From Neurospora crassa OR74A (Eukaryota > Ascomycota > Sordariomycetes > Sordariales > Sordariaceae), in NCBI RefSeq assembly GCF_000182925.2, contig NC_026506.1:868001-932000 (forward strand): a stretch of DNA of 64,000 nt, in the 5' to 3' direction. The stretch's first letter is position 1, and every line of letters begins with the position of its first letter. The notes below the pieces were generated by a model. The model was given only the letters and a program-made list of their open reading frames with translations. It was not told the DNA's origin and did no database searches. Position numbers and translations under genes: made by a program. This document shows positions 36,593 through 46,421 of the stretch, piece after piece.

Positions 36593-38100
36593 AGTCGGAT
36601 AAGGGTAAGCTTTCGACTTCCACTTGATACGCACTTTACTCTGCGAATATTGGTGAATCGTAGGTGGAATGGTTTGAAAGAAAAAGCAGAAAAAAAAGGT
36701 ATGAGATGAAGAGAAGAAAAAAGGTGAAAGGGAGGAAGAGAGGCAAAAGAAGAAAGAGGCTGTCAACTTGGTTGTTTGTAAACTTTTACCTAACTTGGAA
36801 AGCTACCCTGAAGCTACTAGTGTAGTACACTAAGCTATCAGCTCAGCTCGGCCCAGCTCACTCACCAACGGCTCGGATACTACAGAACCGAGGCAACGGA
36901 ACTTGAACAAAGAAGGAAAGACAAGAGGACAATCACAGGGCTCGGAGCAGTGAAGGAATGAGAGTCAGGTACTGTAGCACGTGTGCAGGTTAAGTGGGCG
37001 GCGGGTGAGACTACTACTGGTCCACCAGGATACTCGATCAAATACTTTGAGTCCGATTTCCATGGTTTTCTTTTTCCAAGTGATTGACATTCTCTCGGTC
37101 CAAGTTTGGGGAGGAAAAAGGCTGGTAACTTGGTGCTTGGCAACGACCTGGTGGTTCGGCGGCAATGCGAAATCGGGTAAGTGACCCACATCTGCTGCCA
37201 CGCTCATTGGCCGGCGACCGGCGACAAGGGGGGGGGGGGCCCAATGTGTCTGTCTTCCAACAAGAACCACAATCTACAACTGCATAGAACCCCTCGAACC
37301 CCTCGCCGACAACTTTTCTGTTTGGCTGTATAGTTATCAGTACGCTAGAACTCATTGCCCCGTCAAAAAAGAATCACCGTGTTGACGGCCTGTTTGGTTG
37401 AGATATCGCGGCCCAGGTAGATTCTGAACGTCGTGCTCTGTTCCTTCAGTCTAGTCTACTTACCTAAACCGTTACCTTATTGTGCTCTGAACCGTTACGT
37501 ACCGAATTCGCCCTACCATTCAATCTTACACGTGTTGGTACCTACCCTGCGAGAGCCTACGCATAACCTAGCCGTAGTGCCCTGTGTAGTAGTGTAGTTA
37601 CATGGATGGAGCCAACCGCAGCGTTCCATCAATGGCTCGGTGCAACCTTCCAACTTCAACGACAAGGGGGTGGGTGGGTGGTGCCCCAGCGAAAGACTCC
37701 CGGGAATGTTAATTCTCAACCACTCATCACTGCCCGTCCACGTCCACTCAGTCTACCTACCTCGCTATCTTCTCCCAGCAATTTCACGATAGCGAAACCT
37801 TCCTATTTGAACCTAACAGACACCTAGATTAGTGTATCAAATAAGGGTCTAAGATATATCTGATATCTCAAGACTCAAGACCATGTAGCCAAAAGACGGA
37901 CCCTGAGTGAGCATGGATCCCCCGCGCCGCCGCCCCTTTGTTTATCCCTACAAGCAGGCTTCTACGTGCAACAGCATTTCCGTGAGCGAAGGGGAAGCTC
38001 CATTCACAGACTCCTCTCTTCCCACGTGGAGACACAGATCTTCAACAACAACTCGTGGATGATTCCATCGATTTCCTTTTGTTTTCAAGATCTCTAAAAC

Positions 38101-38126
38101 TTTTTTTTTTTTTTTTTTTTTTTTTT
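38101..38126. repeat. T26 homopolymer
   Basis: Twenty-six consecutive T in non-coding DNA. Confidence 0.9.
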
Positions 38127-39179
38127 CCGTTCGTTCGTTTTCCCCTTTCCTTTTCGCTTCACACCGAAACGGGCCGCAACCCAACCCAAACCCTTCTTCA
38201 AACCTTTTTTTATCTTGAGAGAAAGACTCGTTTCACACGCTCGGGACACCACCTCGTGGCTTCTTCTCGTGTGACCAATTCTCGTCCGTCCCGTCCAGGT
38301 GACGTTGCTTCCTGCATAAAGCCTTGTTTGGATGTGTGAGACGATAGGGATAGGATGCCTTACATAAAATCCGGCCTCCCGCCCGCTCAGGCAGGTTATC
38401 GTCGGATCGGGGATAGCGCTTCAGCAACAAAGAGTGGGAGGGTACAGTAGTGTGGTGTTGTGGTGGGTGTCAAGCTTTCCTGCGGGCTTTTCCGTTGAGG
38501 TTGCTTCCTTGTCACTGGGCTGTCTTGTCCGAAGTGGATGGAAAGCTTTTAGCGCCGTTCCCCGCAGTGCCCGCTCGGCGCTGTGAGATGGCGCGGCTTG
38601 GAATGATAGCGGGTTGTGGGGGTTCATCGTGCCGGGAGCCGACTTGGGCCTTTTCCCCCCCTTCCTTGTCCTCGCGATGTTTACTATGCCAAGTGATGTT
38701 GGAGTTATGGATGTGAACTTGATGGTGTCTTCAATTTGGACATCGAATTGATTTTGATATCAGAAGTGTGAAATGTTCACAGAAAAGAGAAAAATGTGTT
38801 CAGGTGGGATTGTTCGAACAACAGAAAAAAAGAATTATACTGTTGATTCACCGACGTACCTCATCATGCTCACCACAACACGGTGCCGAATTACCGTACA
38901 ATTCGGCGCCGCCAAGATAGCCTTCGGTACGTTCGGTACGGTCACACAGAGGCTCACGCATCTTCCCAACACCGAAGTCTCCGAATGGCATCACAGACGG
39001 TTCTTGGCGTCGCTGGCGTCAACATCCGATCGATCGATGGCTTACGTTGCACCGCACAATTCCAACCATTGAGTTCGTTGCATCTTTGGAGCTGACAAAG
39101 TGATGGGTATCGTTCATCTATAACAAGTATTTCTCGTATCTACACCTCTTCCATCAGTGCCACTTGCCTTCAGACAACA

Positions 39180-41094
39180 CTACTTGGTCCATGGCGCCTT
39201 CGTTACCGCAAACTGGTTACTCGCGGTCCCCGGTGTCCCGCTCGGGAACGATTCCGGCGGCGGAGGTCCCGTGTGTGGGGCTCCTCCCGGTCCTCCAGCA
39301 GGCTTGAATGGCGTAAACCTGTTCGCCGCCGATGCTCCAACCCCTGCTCCCGCTCCCGCCCCCGTGGATCTTGCCCACGGCGCGGCTGTCATCGGGGGAG
39401 CCATGCCCGCCCCAGCCCCAATTCCCGCTGCAGGGGCCTGCGCAGGTGCCTGAGCCCAAGGCGCCGCCGTTCCCGTCACACCTCCCGGCCCCGAAGGTCT
39501 CTCCGTAGGAATACCTACACCACCAGTAACCGCAGCCGAAGCAACCGGCTGATTCTGCATATGCACGCTCTGCACAGGAACTCCCGCCTCCGGATCCTTC
39601 TCCCACTGGAACAGACTTCCAAAGGGAAAATGTTGCACGACGGGGAACTTGCTGAGCACCTCGGCGTTATACATCTTGATCATGCCCTTGTTGATCTTGC
39701 CCCAGCCGTCCTTGATTCCCGACACGTCGAAGAGAATGGGACTGTGTTCCCAGAAGGGACCCTTCTTGACGTCGTAGATGAAGCCAATGGCAGAGAAGTA
39801 CATGTTTTCGGTGCGGTAGCGCTCGACGGCGGTGGGCTTGGTGATGTCGCTGGGCTTAGGGGCGTTAGGGACGGAGCCCTCGAGGGGTGTGGGTTCGTTG
39901 GGCGAGGAGATGGGGCGAGTGTACTGCGCTGAGCCGAAAATGTAGGGCACAAAGGAGTGGTCGTCGAGACCCCAGACGCCATGGGAGCCGGCTGGTTCAA
40001 GGGTGTAGGTTAGAATTAGACGGCGGATGACGCGAAGGTAACTGTTAGGTTTGTTAATATCGTGATCCCTTCAAGAGAATGGGCAGCAAAGGGTGAACGT
40101 ACGGCTCAACGACCCCCAACACAATCCTCCTCTCCACCTCCCCATCCTCATCATTCTCCTCTCCCTCAAAACCACCCAGCTTCCAGAGTCCACCAAGGAA
40201 CATGATAAAGCTCAACTCATGTCCCGTCCCGTAATCCAACCGCTGCGCACTCCCAAACCCACCAAGGAAGTATGCCTTCAGCTCTTCCAACGGCCCCACC
40301 ACCTCCTGCTTCTGCTCATTTGTTTTCTTGTCACTGTCTCCCTCCGTCTCTGTCTCTGTTTCCGTTTCCGTCCCCTCTTCCTCCTCTTTCTTCTCACCAC
40401 CAGCACCCTGCTCCCACCTCAACACCCCACCCGGCAAATACTCCCTCAACAGCCCATCCGCCCTCTCCTCTAAGAGCTTAAACCACGTCCTAAAGCTCAC
40501 ATTCCCAAACCTTCTCGGACCAGGATCAGGCGGCGCCTCGTCAATGATGGCTTCCACCTTCTTCAACAACCGCTGTAGCTTCTTGATCGATTCGGATTCC
40601 TCCTGATTCTCTACCCCTTCCCCGTCCCTATACCTAGGCAAAGGGAAAGTCTTGATTTCTTCCGTCGTCGTCGGCTGCTGCTCATCCCTCTTTTTGCGTA
40701 GTAGCTGGAGCTTGGCCGCTAGGGCATCTGTAGGTGGTGGTGGTGGGGGTTGTTGTTGTTCGTCGACTTCCTCTGCCTTTTGTTGTCGTTGTTGTTGTTG
40801 TTGTTGTTGTTGTTGTCCATCTGTGGTGGGCTCGGAAGTAGAAACTGTGGTCGACTTCTTGATGATTCGCGGAACGAGGGCGTGGTTGAGCTGGAGGATC
40901 CAAACGCCAATGTCGCGGTAGGCTTTGGAGGTCAGGAAGTGCGAGACGTCGGGGCCTTCGTTGATGCGCTTGGCTGGGCGGAGGAAGCGGTGGGAGGGAA
41001 GGGCGGAGGGGTTGAGGATCTCGAGCTTGGGGAGGGGTGGGTAGGTCGTGGAGGAGGATGCCGCGGGAGGCGGGCGCTTGGACGTTGGATCCAT
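39180..41094 (-). CDS. PP2A phosphatase activator, PTPA/Rrd family peptidyl-prolyl isomerase
   Basis: Model: exons 41094-40103 and 40041-39180 on the minus strand, 617 residues. The PTPA fold is recognised from [54 protein letters not shown] and [19 protein letters not shown], the last two forming the ATP- and peptide-binding cleft, then [19 protein letters not shown]. Fungal PTPA proteins are usually 350-500 residues. This one is enlarged by an acidic, Gln-rich insert (a Q9 run, then Pro and Lys/Glu runs) between the first helices and by a Gly/Pro/Ala-rich tail of about 140 residues. Role: with ATP it helps fold and activate the PP2A catalytic subunit, and in yeast the two paralogues Rrd1 and Rrd2 act downstream of TORC1. 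Which paralogue this is cannot be settled here, though the long tail suggests the Rrd1 type. The start ATG lies in ACCATGG. A frame extending upstream lacks an ATG. Confidence 0.92.
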
Positions 41095-41951
41095 GGTAGT
41101 AATTGTATATCGTCTTCTCAAATGGATCTGTGTCTTTGACTTGTTGTGATTTAAGTCGACATTCGAGGTTGTAAAAGTTCAAGGGGATGTGGAAGTTGGT
41201 TGTCAAGTGGGGGCCCGGGGGGGAGAAGAGCTATCGGAGGTGTCCCTTTTGAGAGTTGGGCTCCGATAAGCGCTGGACCCCACTGTCGTCATAGGGGTTT
41301 TGCGGGGAGTAGCTTGGCGGGAAAGGGGCCGTCGCCGGGAACACTCCCAGGTCCGCCGCCATGCCCGTTGCTTGCTTGCCCTAGGTGATGTACAATTCAA
41401 CCGAGCCCTAGAACTACCGCTCAGGTTCAGGCGGGACCACCCTTCAATGATTTTCGAAATTTCCACTTGGGATTATCCGACGGTACATACCTCTAGGTAT
41501 ACATATGGGAGATGGCTTGCTACGTAGGGCGAAATAGAATGTCACGAAAGGTCACCGAGTTGATGTAATACCGAAATCATGTCTTGCATTTTGGCGAATG
41601 TAAGGTACCTCCGCCCTTCCGCTGGGTATATATGATGCAATCGATGCCACTCTATGAAAACCAACAAATCCCCAAATATCGCTGTGCGTCTCCTTCGGCT
41701 TGTCCCATTTTGGGGTTGTTGTTTGAACTCCATTCTCTCTCCCCTTTCTTCAACCAGTCTGGTGTTGGGTTGCTCAGACTGCCCGTACCAGTTCTACCGT
41801 TTCCGAGTGTGCCCTTGTCGTTTGCTATGTCCCTGTGCCTCTCAGTGTTTTGATACATTTCTATTAAGATATTATGTAACTGCAAAAACCATGGTATTCG
41901 AATGTGCGCCTCATTGCCAAGTCGTTACTTATCAAGTCATTTGTGCTGTTT
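41095..41951. other. Intergenic region upstream of the PTPA gene
   Basis: Promoter region of the PTPA gene and 3' flank of the roadblock-like gene. No gene or RNA supported. Confidence 0.7.
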
Positions 41952-42923
41952 CTAGCGCAGCTCCACTCCAGGAGCCCCTCCGAATCCAAGACCGATACCT
42001 TCCTCCGGAACATAGAGCGTGCCTAACCGCTCATCCAGCCAACGCGCCAATTCCTCCACCTGCCTCCTCATCGCCCTGACACTCGATGCCGATGGGCCCC
42101 GGGCTGCCCCCGTGGCGCTGTTCGCTGCGTTGGTGTTGCTGCTTTGGCTGGTCGATGCAGAAGGCCCCGTGTTGGTAGATGTGCTGAGAGGCGTGTTTTC
42201 CCCGGAGAGGTCTGCTTCCCTCTTTGACCTCGCCGATGTCGCTGACGATGATGTGGGTGTCCGATGTGGTCCCGCGCGCAAGGGGAGATGATGTTGGTGA
42301 CCGGGGTCGAGATGTGGTGTGGGCAGCCCCTCCCCATTCGCTTCCGTCTCCCCCGCCTGTTTCCCATTGCCGTGTCCCTCTTCACCGCCCATGCATATAA
42401 ACAGCATGCCGCACCTCAGCCTCCTGATCACAAACACCAGCCCGTTGTCCATTTGCACCGTGACCGCCTGTCCAGGCACTGGCCGCGCTCTTAGCCCGCC
42501 TCCTCCTGCGGCGCCCCCCCTCGTAGTCCCAACCGTGCTCTGACTCGCTGTGCTCCCTGTTGGACTCCCAATCACATGGTGGTCCCCCGCCCCATGCGCG
42601 TCTCCACCACCACCATATCCAGAGCCTGATGGGTGATGGAGCCCCCAAAGCGAAGCGGCCACGGCACATTGTCGCCTCAGTGCACTGGCACTCAGCCCGT
42701 TACTAGCGTGGGCGAGCAGCTTCCCGGCGGGAGTGGTCAGCGCCGCCGTTCGGATATATGGCGAGAGGTTTGCGTGGAGGAAAGCGGTGACGCGCTTGCT
42801 GAGGAGCAGAGGCGGGGGAGGAGGCATCAAGTTGCTTATTGCCGTCGTAGTCGCCGAAGTGGAGTCTGGGGTCGAGGAGAACGGGGGTGGAGCGCCGGTG
42901 CCAGGGGCATTTGAAGGTGACAT
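41952..42923 (-). CDS. Roadblock/LC7-fold protein, LAMTOR2/Ego3-like
   Basis: One exon, 323 residues, starting at ATG 42923 (MSPSNAPGTG). A frame extending further upstream has no ATG. Family resemblance is to LAMTOR2 and its fungal counterparts: a helix LLLSKRVTAFLHANLSPYI, strands RTAALTTPAGKLLAHAS, a helix SALRRQCAVAASLWGLHH, the strand pair AVTVQMDNGLVFVIRRLRCG followed by MLFICMGGEEG, and a final helix RAMRRQVEELARWLDERLG. These elements are in the right order for a roadblock domain, but two low-complexity inserts (Gly/Ser/Thr-rich, about 40 and 100 residues) separate them, making the protein about 2.5 times longer than animal LAMTOR2. Expected role: part of the vacuolar EGO/Ragulator scaffold that anchors Rag GTPases for TORC1 activation. 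The assignment rests on pattern, not alignment. Confidence 0.68.
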   Translation of the reverse strand: MSPSNAPGTGAPPPFSSTPDSTSATTTAISNLMPPPPPLLLSKRVTAFLHANLSPYIRTAALTTPAGKLLAHASNGLSASALRRQCAVAASLWGLHHPSGSGYGGGGDAHGAGDHHVIGSPTGSTASQSTVGTTRGGAAGGGGLRARPVPGQAVTVQMDNGLVFVIRRLRCGMLFICMGGEEGHGNGKQAGETEANGEGLPTPHLDPGHQHHLPLRAGPHRTPTSSSATSARSKREADLSGENTPLSTSTNTGPSASTSQSSNTNAANSATGAARGPSASSVRAMRRQVEELARWLDERLGTLYVPEEGIGLGFGGAPGVELR

Positions 42924-43860
42924 TGTCGGCGTAATTGAGAGCGTAGGATCGCGGTTGTGCCACCGAGTATCGTTTCGTTCGTTCGTGTAGATGCGGACGA
43001 CCTTTTGCCCGACGACAAAGGTGATGTTTGGGGACAAAGAGAAGCGGCGCAGAAGAGCGAGCGTGGAGTGATGGATCGTCGGTTGAGGTACCCTTATCGC
43101 TGGGTGGGTTCGTTGTGTTGTTCAATGGAGTTGGTGTCTCGCTGTTTGCGGGTCGGGGACGAACTGCCGTTGTTGGGACCAGAGGGGGAGGGGGGGGGGG
43201 GGAGGATGGCCGAGGCGAGCTAGGTGCGTGAGGGTACTAGTCTACTATGTACTTAGACTAGGGCGGCAATTTCGAGCGCTTAATGAGGACTATTTATCTA
43301 ATCATCAGACTTGTGTCGTCGTCAGTGTGCCGTTTGTCCAGAGAGACGGTGTAATCGTATGATGTGTGTCGAGCAATGGTAGTGTACAAAGTCGCCTTTG
43401 TTATTGCAACCCGGTCTTCACTGTCGCAACGTTGCTGCTTTCAGTTGTGGAACTGGGAACAAGAAACCCGGAGTTGGAACCTGAACTGTCCCGGTAAGTT
43501 ATCGATAAGATAAGAGCTTCAACTGTCCCCACAGCCTCGTTCCAGGTAGGTGTCCCTTGGTCTTCAACATGGTGCAAAATGTGTCACGATAGACAGCTCA
43601 GATTGGAAGGTACAGATGAAGAATCGATGCTCAAAATTATCGTGACGATCTCCTGGAGACAAAAAGAGGATTGAGATAAAGGCCATGTTGCGATACCGGA
43701 AACAAAAAGACCAGGAACTTGACGTGATAAGCTCCACTTTGACTAAGGAAAAACCGGGGCCATAAACCCAGCAGCAGATCCTGGGGAAAAAACAAAGTCG
43801 AACGAGAAAAAAAAATTTTATGAAAATATCCAAACCGAAACTTGGAAAAAGAAAAAGTGT
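42924..43860. other. Intergenic region between the roadblock-like gene and the initiator tRNA gene
   Basis: Upstream region of the roadblock-like gene. It contains a G9-G12 run near 43188-43201 and otherwise only short open frames. The tRNA terminator lies at its right end. Confidence 0.65.
43847..43856 (-). terminator. RNA polymerase III terminator for tRNA-iMet
   Basis: Reading on the minus strand, the tRNA is followed after four bases by TTTTTCTTTTT, two runs of five T. This is the usual Pol III stop signal. Confidence 0.85.
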
Positions 43861-43931
43861 AGCTGCAACTCGTTTCGATCGAGTGACCTCCGGGTTATGA
43901 GCCCGGCGCGCTTCCGCTGCGCCATGCAGCT
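43861..43931 (-). tRNA. Cytosolic initiator tRNA-Met (CAU)
   Basis: A 71-base intronless tRNA on the minus strand. The cloverleaf folds perfectly: acceptor AGCTGCA with TGCAGCT, D-stem GCGC with GCGC, anticodon stem CCGGG with CCCGG around CTCATAA (anticodon CAT), variable AGGTC, and T-stem ACTCG with CGAGT. Three eukaryotic initiator marks are present: the A1-U72 acceptor pair, three G-C pairs below the anticodon loop, and A54 with A60 in the T-loop (ATCGAAA instead of TTCGAAT). The loop has T33, as reported for Neurospora, where vertebrates have C33. CCA is not encoded. A Pol III terminator follows. Confidence 0.95.
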
Positions 43932-44074
43932 GTTTAAGTTGTTTGATGAAATGTTTTCCACCGGTTACCTCTCTATACCCCAATCCCACGCCTACATCTT
44001 ACACATCTTGTACCCCCTTTCCGTCTTCTTATCCACACCTCTGACTTCCCATACCTCATGCTTTTCCCAAGTAA

Positions 44075-45918
44075 CTAAACATTCATAGGCTGACTGGCCT
44101 GCTGAGCTGCCAAATTCCTCTTTGCCACAATCTCATTATTCTTTCTAAACATCATATCATCCGTCGCATCCTTGAAGAGCTTTCCGTCCGGCGTGCCCGT
44201 CTTCCACTCCTCGTACCCCCTCCAGCCAGCCCTATCTAGGATATCACTAGCCCTCGTCTCGTCGTTTCTGTACTGCCTCAAGAGCACACCCACAAGCCCG
44301 GCTAGGCTCTTGGTGTACTTCCCGCGGGTACCATTCTTCATGAGGTGCCCAATATCCACCTCGTGATTCACGTCTTGGTAGTCGCAGTTCATATGGGTGC
44401 AAGCTTCTTTTGTTTCACCGGGGGCATTGGTCAAGAACTTGACGTGGTGACACTTGCAGAAAGGACACTCCTCCGGGACGGGTGGGAGCGGACGGCCGAC
44501 CATCATGTGGTAGAGGACGGTGCCGAGGGCGTAGAGGTCGTTGCCGCGGGTGTATGGACGTCTGGACTGTTATGTGTTTTTGTCTCGTTAGCATCACTCG
44601 TTTTCCTTCCAGGCTCAAGGAAAGTAAGGAAAAAGGAAACACATACCACATCAACATCATATCTGTCATCCTGCCATTCCTTCCACCGGTTCCTCAACTC
44701 CTCCTCGCCCACCACTTCCCTCTCCATCGCCACCAGCGGCACCCTCTCAAGCCCCTCCTCCTCATCCTGCGCCATCACTACCGCCGCACTAGCATAACAA
44801 TTCTCGAACCCGCCCAACTTCACCGCGCCATACGTCTCTATCCCCCTTGAATGTTGCATATAGATATTCTCCGCCCTGACGTCTCGATGCAAAATAGGCA
44901 TCCAATCCGGCTCCGTCTCCGGTGGGCCGTGGACCTTTCTCACCCTCTTGAACCCTCCAGTCACTGGATCCTTCTCGACGCTGATCACCTCCCTCTTCCC
45001 TTCATGCAAGTACATCAACGCCCGCAAAACTCCCAAGCCAACATGCCAGACCAGACTCTCTGGGAGGAACGCGCCACCGCCCGACTTGAACTGACTTGGT
45101 TTTCCTTGTACCACTATGGTCCCCAGCTCTTCCTTTCTCGGAAACCCTCTCTCCTTCTTCTTCGTCTTCTTCTTTTCTGTCCCCTTCGCAGCAGCAACCT
45201 CATCAACCTGTCCCCAAATGATACACTCCCCCACCCCGCCGCCATAAAACTCAATCAACCCCTTCACGCTCCCGGCATCGCACCAATCCCACACCAACCA
45301 CCGCTCCGTTTTGTCGACTATCGTCCTCTTCTTCCCCATCATCATTTCCCCCCCTTCACTACCACCAAAAACTCCCAACATCATCGGCCCGCCCACCCCA
45401 TCCACCACCCCGCTCACCCACTCCCCATGCAAGCTCACCAGATTCTCATGATTCAGAACCCTGGCCGCCGCTTCGGGAGCTCCTATCATTTCGGTTCCTC
45501 TCCTTCCACTTCTCGTTCCTGCTCCGCCGGCTGGTGACGCCTCGAACTGGACGACGCCCTTCATCAACTCCCGAACTATATTCGTATCTACTGGCTGTAC
45601 GGCAGCAGGAGCAGCAGCAGAAGAAACACAAGAAGGGGGCGAGAAGGTTGAGAATTGGCCATTGTTGTTGTTGTTGTCGTTGTTTGTATAAGATGGGTTA
45701 TTAAGCAAGGCGGAAGGGGAGGGAGTGCCGAGGAGGATGGCGCCGTCGGTGGAGCGGCGGATCAAAATGATCTGGCTCTGGCTTTGGCTGTGGCCTTGGT
45801 CCTGGCCTGGGAACGCCTTCGGGGGAGAGAGGGTTTTGTGTAGGGTGTAGAGAGGGGTGGTGGAGTTGGGAGTGGTGAGGGTGCTTGGGGGTGGAGGGGG
45901 GGTTGGGTGGGATGTCAT
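44075..45918 (-). CDS. Protein-kinase-like protein, probable pseudokinase
   Basis: Model: exons 45918-44647 and 44566-44075 on the minus strand, 587 residues, with one 80-bp intron between codons. The C-lobe of the kinase fold is visible: helix E VWHVGLGVLRALMYLHEGK, catalytic-loop HRDVRAEN (H344, R345, D346, N351), then VKLGGFEN where kinases have DFG, and after the intron NDLYALGTVLYHMMVG, the DVWSxG helix F. The N-lobe is degenerate: AARVLNHENLVSLHGEW fits helix C and strand 4, but I cannot find a glycine loop or a clear VAIK lysine. With DFG changed to Gly370-Phe371-Glu372 the magnesium-binding Asp is gone, so catalysis is doubtful. A Cys/His cluster (CPFCKCHHVKF, then CTHMNCDYQDVNH) in the C-lobe might bind zinc. 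The protein looks fungal-specific and I cannot name a partner. Confidence 0.75.
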
Positions 45919-46421
45919 TTTTTTGTTGTTGGCGTGGGAGGTGAGAAATGATTTAATGTTGGTGGTGGTATATCTGTTTGGCCGAGCTGAGGTAGTGTCG
46001 TGTGTTATGCCGAAGTGGAAGTTGAATGAACAGCTTCGAGGTCGTTGCAGAATTTTGAAAGTCGAGGTTCTGTTATTGGAAACTTGAAGATGGGGAGATT
46101 TAGAAGAGGAGAAATAAGTGCTCGTTCATTTAGTCAGTCGAAGTCAGTGGGTCATGGTTTCGTTCCTGATCCGGAAAAAAGGGAATGTAGCTCCCTGGAA
46201 TGTCGGTTGCGGCAACCCCCCTTTCTTTGTTCACGACGCTGCATTGCTCAGTCCGGAGTCTTGGGGACAAAGCAGTCATTGTTCATTATCCATACTTGGA
46301 AAAGGTCACAGAGGGTTGGAAGGCTCTTTGTTTCATGAGAGTTGGGGAAAATCTTTGCGCATTGTAAGGGTTTCCAAACTTCAGAGGGAGGGATACAGCA
46401 CTTTGAGAGATGGTAAATCAA
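45919..46421. other. Intergenic region upstream of the pseudokinase gene
   Basis: Promoter side of the pseudokinase gene and 3' flank of the AT-hook gene. No further gene supported. Confidence 0.7.

Larger units (their letters stand above)
36553..39179. other. Intergenic region between two minus-strand genes
   Basis: Promoter side of the transporter gene, beginning with a GT repeat just upstream of its ATG, then about 2.5 kb without a supported gene. It holds a T26 homopolymer and a G9 run near 37231-37239. Open frames are below 110 codons and contradict one another. Confidence 0.6.

Noticed and set aside
42924-43037. Extended start of the roadblock-like protein
   Set aside because: The extension begins at TTG rather than ATG; the first ATG in frame is at 42923.
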